A stretch of 64,000 nt of DNA from positions 1,364,001 to 1,428,000 of the forward strand of contig SMMW01000592.1 of NCBI GenBank assembly GCA_004794655.1, written 5' to 3'. The DNA is from Marisa cornuarietis (lineage: Eukaryota; Mollusca; Gastropoda; Architaenioglossa; Ampullariidae). Below are positions 57,401-64,000 of the stretch, one piece after another. The position numbers were made by a program, and so were the translations under genes. The number at the start of each line of letters is the position of its first letter. The first letter of the stretch is position 1. The notes beneath the pieces were generated by a model, which made no database searches, had not been told where the DNA came from, and worked only from the letters and a program-made list of their open reading frames with translations.

Positions 57401-60400
57401 ACATTTCTACACTGTCAACAAGCTACGGCTACAGCAGTGACAGAGGTAAACCACATGAACGGTGGTAATCCTGCTACATCCTATGCACATCACATGCAAA
57501 TACAACTCCAAGATCGCCCTGAACATCCAGAACTTCCATTGCCAGGAAGAATTAACAGGTACCCACTTGCTGTGTTTTGAATGCTTTTGTAAAACAAAAA
57601 TAGCATTCACCCACATTAGCCCATTCACTCACAAACATAAACCCTTTCTGTAAACACCACAGGAAAGCAAACACAAAATTTCAGACCTGTTCACAAATAA
57701 TGTCAATAAAAGCCTGTTCAAACATAATATGAAATTCTCTTTCTCAAATGCATAAATTGTATATGTGTCACAAAGACTAAATTGATGTGGTCCAGAAATA
57801 ATGTTCAAGAACAATTCAATTCCCAGAACATGATTCAATAGTCAAGAACACAATGGCAACACCTTAAACAAGCATCAAAATGAAACCCCCATGCTGCAAA
57901 GAAATCGGACTATTTTCATTAGCTGTTTAAGTACATCAGTTTTTTAACTGAAACCGTGCTAAAAACAAACTGATGTCCAATAAAAGACCAACTCTCCTAA
58001 AGCAATAAAGAATGCAACACCCAGACTAAGTGCTGCAAAAGTTTCTGTGAAGGGTTGATGTTCGCTGGAGTTGCACTAAAAGTTTACTACCTTAGCAAGA
58101 TGCAGGGTTCACTGTGCTAGTGTCGTTCCAGTCATTGCAAAAAGAAATAAAAAGATTACAGTCTTCTGAGCTTCTTTCTTGAAAACTTTAATAGCATTAA
58201 TTTAAGTTTTAAGAAATGCAAGCTTTTCACTCAACAATAGATACAGGTTTTAGTTGGTTTTTTTGTCCCAGTAAGTAAAATACATATTTCTTTTGTCACT
58301 TCAAACCCTGAATATAATAAAATTATTTTGGAAAACTTGAACAGTATTTTGAAGTTAAGGTACAAAAGAAAATATGCCCTGTTATCCTACCCTGTTTTTT
58401 TCCTTTACAACCTCTCTTCTATTTAAAAACAAAAAGTTTAAATACTGAGTGGTACAAAAATCCTCATCAAATGCCATCGCCTATTCTTATCAATGACATG
58501 ACTGAAGTGTAGCCATGTTCAAATATATGGAGGAAAATGCAAATTTATTTGATGAAAGAAAAAATATAAAGCATTTTAATTTTTGCAAGAGGTGCATACC
58601 ATTAATGTCACTACTTTTGTTTTTAATTGAATGGCTTGCCTTATAAAAATGTTGAAAGTTAGGCAGTGACTTCAAAGAAATCTTAAGTCATTGAAGGGAG
58701 GAAGATGTTCTCCAACAAATTTTTTAAAAAGTCCAATTGTATCAGTCAATACTTTGATGGTGAATTTTGATTGCAGGTATTTTAGCACCAGTCAAGAATC
58801 TTCACAGCTTCTCAGCAGCCACATTAAACTTCCCCTGCCACTTAAATTATTGCAACTGAAAAAATACATTTGGCTTTAGCTTACAAAAAAGTTCTAGGGG
58901 CAGAACTGTGTAGGCATTTGCTGCTAAATATTCACTTCAGGTGACAAAGTGACATGCTTTCTGAAGAAGTACACTGTAAGAGTGTGCATGCACACATCCT
59001 AATGTAAGTTTTAGCAGATCATGCATGCATGTCATCTCTTTAATGTGACTAGTAGAGAACTCAGGTGTAATTGGAGATACAGTAACCACACAGTCTTACT
59101 GTGTTAGATGTTTATGTATACTTGGCAAAATTGTTTTAACCTTTTATGTCATTGCCTATCAAGGACCATGCAAGGCTTCACTTAAGATGAAAGTGGGTTC
59201 TTTCAGTTGGGGCTGCAGCCAGCTAACAAACCAGATTCTTAAACCAGAAACTTTGGGCCTGGGATAAAGAGATGTGATGCACAATTTCCATACCCAACAA
59301 AAGTACCTCTCACATGCACCTAAACACATCTATACTATGAAATTTGTTAATTTATGAGTCTTCAAAAACACAATTCTTACCAACTTTTTAAAAGGCCAAC
59401 ATTCAGCTGTAAATCTTAGCAACTTAACCCCTGCCTCCACAGAAAACTGGAGTCTCTAAACTGAATGAAGAAATGCCAACAAGGCCCAATTAAGCAGCAT
59501 CTCCTTAATAATACAGAGACTATTCGCTCTATGGTCAGATGGAATTGAAAAAAAGTGGATAATTTATCCAACTAACAACAAATGGAAGGTTGATACCCTA
59601 GTGGCAAATCAGTCATAGAAGACAGCACAAAGATGAATTCATGACAGATCTTAGATTTTGTAAAACTCCTACAGTTTCACTCTTTCTATGCAGAATGCAA
59701 TATGGAATTTAAAATCTACAATCTGAATTTTAAAAGGTTGCCATTGGTAATGCTATTGTAAAACAATTTTTAAAACAACACCCCATCAACATAAAATATT
59801 CAAATCTTCCAATCTTTCATTGGAAAGTTACACTCAAGACACACAATTTTAAGTGCTCTATTGAGTAATAAAATTGCTTTCTATTTGAAAATTTCCATCT
59901 TGAATTTTCTCATTTATAGTCAGTGCAAGGATGACAGCAGCTAGAGGTTCGCCACGTACTTCAATAAATAAAGACAAGAATAAAGAAATACATCAAGCAC
60001 ATATCTAGGAAGGTGCAGTGGTAACAATATAGAAGAAAAATTCCATTCAGTAAGGCACTTGACTGTAAATGTTTCAGTCATCCTATTCTACAGCAGCATT
60101 TAAACAAGGAGAGCCTTTTTGCAATTTGACAGATGATAAATCAAACATAGATCAACAAACTGTAATATTACACAATCTGTGAATTATCTAACACTCTGCT
60201 TGTAACAAGCATACAGAAGTACACCATGATCATTTTGTTACCACAAATCGGCCTTTGACAAAATGAAAGGTATTCCATGTAAGATTGAAACTGAGGGAGA
60301 GAGGGAATTAGGAAAATAATGTGTGAGACAGGTGTTCATGGGTACATGTTCATGCATGTTCACATTGTAATCTATGGCAGAAAGCTTTATGATACATCAA

Positions 60401-61479
60401 TGAACATGATGATGATAAAAGGAAAGTGGCAAGCTATCGCATATACCATTGGTAGAACAAAACAATGCATAGCAACATTATGAATAATCGCCAGAAAGAC
60501 AACATCTATAATTATTGCATGACATTTTCCTGCCTTAAAGATGCCACCTAGCGTTAGGACTTAAGAATCCACTTTCATTGAGTGAAAATCAAACTCAGCT
60601 CTGATCTGTTACAGTAATAACTCTATGGCGATACCGGTGCAGATACCGAGTTTAACGTTTTGGTTCACCATGACTCCAAACAAAACTCCACACTTAGAAC
60701 AACTTTAAACAAGTGACCTCTTAAGAATCAAGCTGACTTGTAACCTGACCTCTTTAAAAGAGATTTACGACCACGACAATGTCAGTGAGGATAAAACACA
60801 AGCTCTGTGGTTTTAAACAAAAGTAACTGAATTTTGTTTGTCTCTCTCTCTTTTTCTCCTTGCCTCTCACATCAAGAGGTCCAGTCCATCCCCACCTCTT
60901 GTGGCCTTAAGTTCCACTTAGAGTCCTCAAAGGAAAAGCTTTATGGACGGAAACACTTAACAGATTTTTTTTTTCTCTTTGGGAATCCCTTTCCTTATTT
61001 GACCAAGAAAGAAAGCGAGACAAAAGCTGCCACTTATGTCCCATAAATGTTTACAAAGGCAGACCTCTTGAGGCGAGGTTGTGATGCAAGTTATTTTAGA
61101 GGGCAAAGCAAAGAAGTTCATGCAATTTGCATATGGCGGAGGAGGAGCTGATGATGATGATGTAGTACACAGAAGACAGAGAGAGATTTAGTGTTCTACT
61201 TCACAGTGATTTCCTGACTCAACCTAAAACACCAACAATCAATCAATCACAGTGTTCTAACACTTTAAATTTAGTACAGCTATAAGAACTGAGATATTAA
61301 GATAGTGCCTTCATCTGTAAAACTACCGGTCTGTTTCAACTTCATGCCACTCTACACTTGGAGAGTCTGATAAGTAATGTGAAGACAACTCTTAGCTTTT
61401 GTTTGAAAGGCACACGTATCATGATGTCTGCTTTGCACTTGCCACATATCAAAATCCTTCCCGTTTGTCTGTCTCTCAT

Positions 61480-61498
61480 TCACACACACACACACACA
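61480..61498. repeat. (CA)n microsatellite
   Basis: Short CA run. Confidence 0.9.
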
Positions 61499-62915
61499 TG
61501 CCTGCTGCAATGTATTTCAAAATGTAGCTATGAATGTTTGCATACCCACATACTCTCATATGCATACTCATTATCTATCCCTTGAAAGCAACTGCATAAT
61601 TCATGAGACACATAATAGAGACATCACTAGCAACAAATGCTGCATAAAATTAAAACCAATCCAACAGCTCATCCTCCACATCTAAAATCAAAAACATGAA
61701 ATATATTTTGTGCAGTATATCACTATAAAAGCCATCTAGCCATAAGCAGACACTCCATGCGTTGATTAAAAACAGGCAGTACAGTTGACACGTTTCATAT
61801 CTACCTCCTAAGGCAGCCCCATTAAAAACGATCTGTCAGCGCCATCTAACAGCAAAAGCTGGTTGCATAACATGAGAGTGTGAAGACGCTATAATGGACA
61901 GAAAAACAGACACCAGCAACACTCATTTTCACCGTGTGGATGTGTAACAAGACTGCAAAAAATTTAGCAGAAAACCACTTGTAAGTGAGAAAGGCAAGTT
62001 TCCTGGAAAAAAAATCTTGCTGCAGATATGACGATTTTATCAAAACACATCTTGCACACACTTAACAGTTTCTGTCAAAAAAACTTGTCATTCTTTCTTT
62101 GACCTTACTGGGGTGAGTAGGCAAGATTTTGTTGGGTGAATAATCACTTTTAATCACTTCTAACCTAAATATGCCTTCACACTGTTGATATGACAGTAAA
62201 CAAACATTGTTATGCCTCCCTCTCATAAGAATGGGATCAAAATAGTTTGTGTCCTCTGTATAACCAGTGAAAGAATTGTTTGAATGCATTAATGTGTCTT
62301 TTTTCTTCTTTTTTTAACACAACCAGTAGCCAAAAGGCCTTTCACACAAGCAATTCCTTGTCAGAAAACAAGACAAATGAAAGATACGCTTAGTTCGACT
62401 TCTTTTTTCTCTTCTGTTACATTAAAAAACGGATGGGTAAACTTAAAATAACGTGTTATGACCATGAACAGACCTCAAGATATTAATAAGACCTACTCCA
62501 AACTTGCATGTAAGTTCTGATTTTATCACCAGCAACATAATGCCTCTATCAAGTCCTGTGTTAAGTACTTTGCCATAATATTTGTAGGGGGGTTGAGAAA
62601 GGTGGGGTTTTGTTGCAACAACTCACAGCAGCTGAAATGGCTTCACATTCCACTGACTGTTTGCCTTACTAAAGCCAGACTCATTTCAGGGTCAAGTTCA
62701 ACTTGACCTCATGAAACAAACAGCAGTTTGTATGTATATTTTGTCACTGACATAGCAGAGGTATTACGCTAAACAAAGCAGTCATAAGAATGGTAAAACC
62801 TGAAAGAACCACAACCATTATCTCACATATTTCATGAGTGACGAGATAAGACGAGGCTGTTCTGTTACGAAGCTCAAGAAATTTTCTGTCTCTTGGGAGA
62901 GTCTCTCTCTCTCTA

Positions 62916-62938
62916 ACACACACACACACACACACACA
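62916..62938. repeat. (CA)n microsatellite
   Basis: CA run preceded by a CT run at 62902-62914. Confidence 0.9.
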
Positions 62939-63037
62939 GAGTCTCACACACATACACAGGACTGGGGGTAAAAGGGAGCACATTTGATGTCTGGCCTTCG
63001 GAAATGTTTGTGGCTACAGTCAGCACATAAGGGAAGG

Positions 63038-63208
63038 TCACTTGCACTGTGCCCACTTCGGTAGAATGCGTCGTCGTGCATTGGTGAACCAATAGTTGAT
63101 CTGATTAATGGTCAACCCTGTCTGTTTGATCAGCATGGCTTTCTCATCGTCATTAGGATATGGGTTATCCTTATGTCCCCTCAGCCACTCCATCATTAAA
63201 GACACCGC
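63038..63208 (-). CDS. TALE-class homeodomain, last coding exon (partial gene)
   Basis: Acceptor CTTTGAAACAG in phase 0, then 56 codons to TGA. It encodes the end of homeodomain helix 1 ([11 protein letters not shown]), the PYP of the three-amino-acid loop extension, helix 2 ([11 protein letters not shown]) and helix 3 ([14 protein letters not shown]), followed by only ILPKWAQCK. Trp48, Phe49, Asn51 and Arg53 are present; position 50 is Thr, whereas MEIS/TGIF have Ile, PBC Gly and IRO Ala. Such a DNA-binding transcription factor acts in the nucleus. The rest lies upstream beyond the window. It resembles TGIF/MEIS most, but its divergence and lack of a C-terminal tail would fit the spiralian-specific TALE (SPILE) group; that is inference. 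Confidence 0.85.
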   Translation of the reverse strand, partial: AVSLMMEWLRGHKDNPYPNDDEKAMLIKQTGLTINQINYWFTNARRRILPKWAQCK

Positions 63209-64000
63209 CTGTTTCAAAGAGAAGAGCGAATGTAGGCTCAAGCGTCCTTCCATTAAACTTTTGCAACCACTTTACATCTAAGTTTAAAATCAAAACAAAT
63301 CTGCACATAACAGCCCACAAAAAAACAAAGATATTAAAGAAAACAATAGTCTTGAGGGTTTGCAGAACACCACACCTGGCATCAAAACTGGCTAACAAGA
63401 TATTTTTCAAGAGAAAAGACGTATGGGAGGAAAAAAGAAAATGTCTGCAGTTGGGAATGTATTAAGATATCAATAAAAATACTGTCAACAGACTAGGTTT
63501 TAAAATGAGACACAGCAAAACTGTTTGACAGAAAAGTAAAAACAACTTGTACACTTTTTAGATGTTAAAACTTAGATGTTCTTTCATATAAAATGAGTCA
63601 AAAGCTGGTTCATGACCTGCATCACGAACCTTTGAAAAACCTCTCTTGGCTACTGTTATTGTCTCTGACCTCTGACATGCAATATTCCCCTATTCTGTTA
63701 AGTGGGTGCCACTAACATGGTCATTAATTTTCAAAGTGGTTTGGTAATTTTCAATTTTTCAGCAGGACATTTGTGGAAGTATTGCATAGAATTTTTTTAA
63801 GCACTGTCTGCAGTGAGTGACTCAGTTTACCAGGCAGGCAGGCAGGTGATCAAACATTATGCTTCTAAAACATTAAACTCTCATAAACAATAGTGGCATT
63901 ACTGAACTGAACTGTCTTGTATCTCACACTGTTGCATAGGTTAGTCTCTTCTGAATTTTAAATGAATTATTATAAAAGAGAAGGCTCTCTAGGTTATGAC
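63209..64000 (-). other. Intron of the TALE homeobox gene
   Basis: No further exon of the homeodomain gene was recognised up to the window edge, so the helix 1 start and N-terminal part must lie further upstream on the minus strand. Confidence 0.5.

Larger units (their letters stand above)
54767..63037 (-). other. Gene-free stretch, possible long 3' UTR of the TALE homeobox gene
   Basis: Over 8 kb with no supported exon, no mobile element and only short CA runs (61480-61498, 62916-62938). The minus strand is T-rich here, as long 3' UTRs often are, and the region directly follows the homeobox stop codon. A Pumilio-type TGTAAATA is present on that strand at 55785-55792. No unique polyadenylation site can be chosen. 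Confidence 0.35.

Overview
The window is animal nuclear DNA. Genes are split by GT-AG introns, intergenic space is large, and there are many (CA/GT)n, (CAT)n, (CAGT)n and (CTCA)n microsatellites, several LINE fragments, a Ty3/Gypsy copy and tRNA-derived SINEs. Repeat style, the small cysteine-rich secreted proteins and a divergent TALE homeobox exon point to a lophotrochozoan, most likely a gastropod mollusc. That assignment is inference from sequence character, not a database result.

Layout. 1-12.6 kb is gene-poor: a degenerate LINE (2.1-3.6 kb), a 514-bp non-autonomous hAT element with an 8-bp target duplication (4869-5382), a cluster of tRNA-like SINEs (8.6-9.4 kb) and a T-rich simple tract (10.4-10.9 kb). 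At 12663 (+) a signal-peptide exon starts what I interpret as a two-exon gene. Its other visible exon, at 29056-29450, encodes a 16-cysteine protein with two cystine-knot-like modules and a hydrophobic C-terminal tail. The proposed 16.3-kb intron would contain a complete, intronless, N-terminally acylatable globin gene (23422-23964, +), more LINE and SINE debris, and most of the window's TGACGTCA palindromes. At 35349-35618 (-) is a complete 89-aa secreted 12-cysteine peptide gene of unknown function. 37.7-41.3 kb is a decayed Ty3/Gypsy element with recognisable LTRs, gag, protease, RT and integrase remnants and an antisense LINE endonuclease fragment inside it.

45589-53124 (-) is the best-supported gene: 13 coding exons whose phases all join into an 823-aa orthologue of SPMIP4/C7orf31, a sperm and ciliary axoneme protein. 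One intron is GC-AG. About 100 bp upstream of its ATG are two RFX/X-box-like half-sites, as expected for a ciliary gene. A small two-exon reading frame runs head-to-head from 53442 (+). 54.8-63.0 kb has no supported gene and may be the long 3' UTR of the gene whose last coding exon lies at 63038-63208 (-). That exon encodes most of a TALE-class homeodomain and ends a few residues after helix 3.

Functional reading: the genes do not form a pathway. They are a ciliary structural gene, a membrane-associated globin, two secreted cysteine-rich protein genes and a transcription-factor exon, set in repeat-rich DNA.
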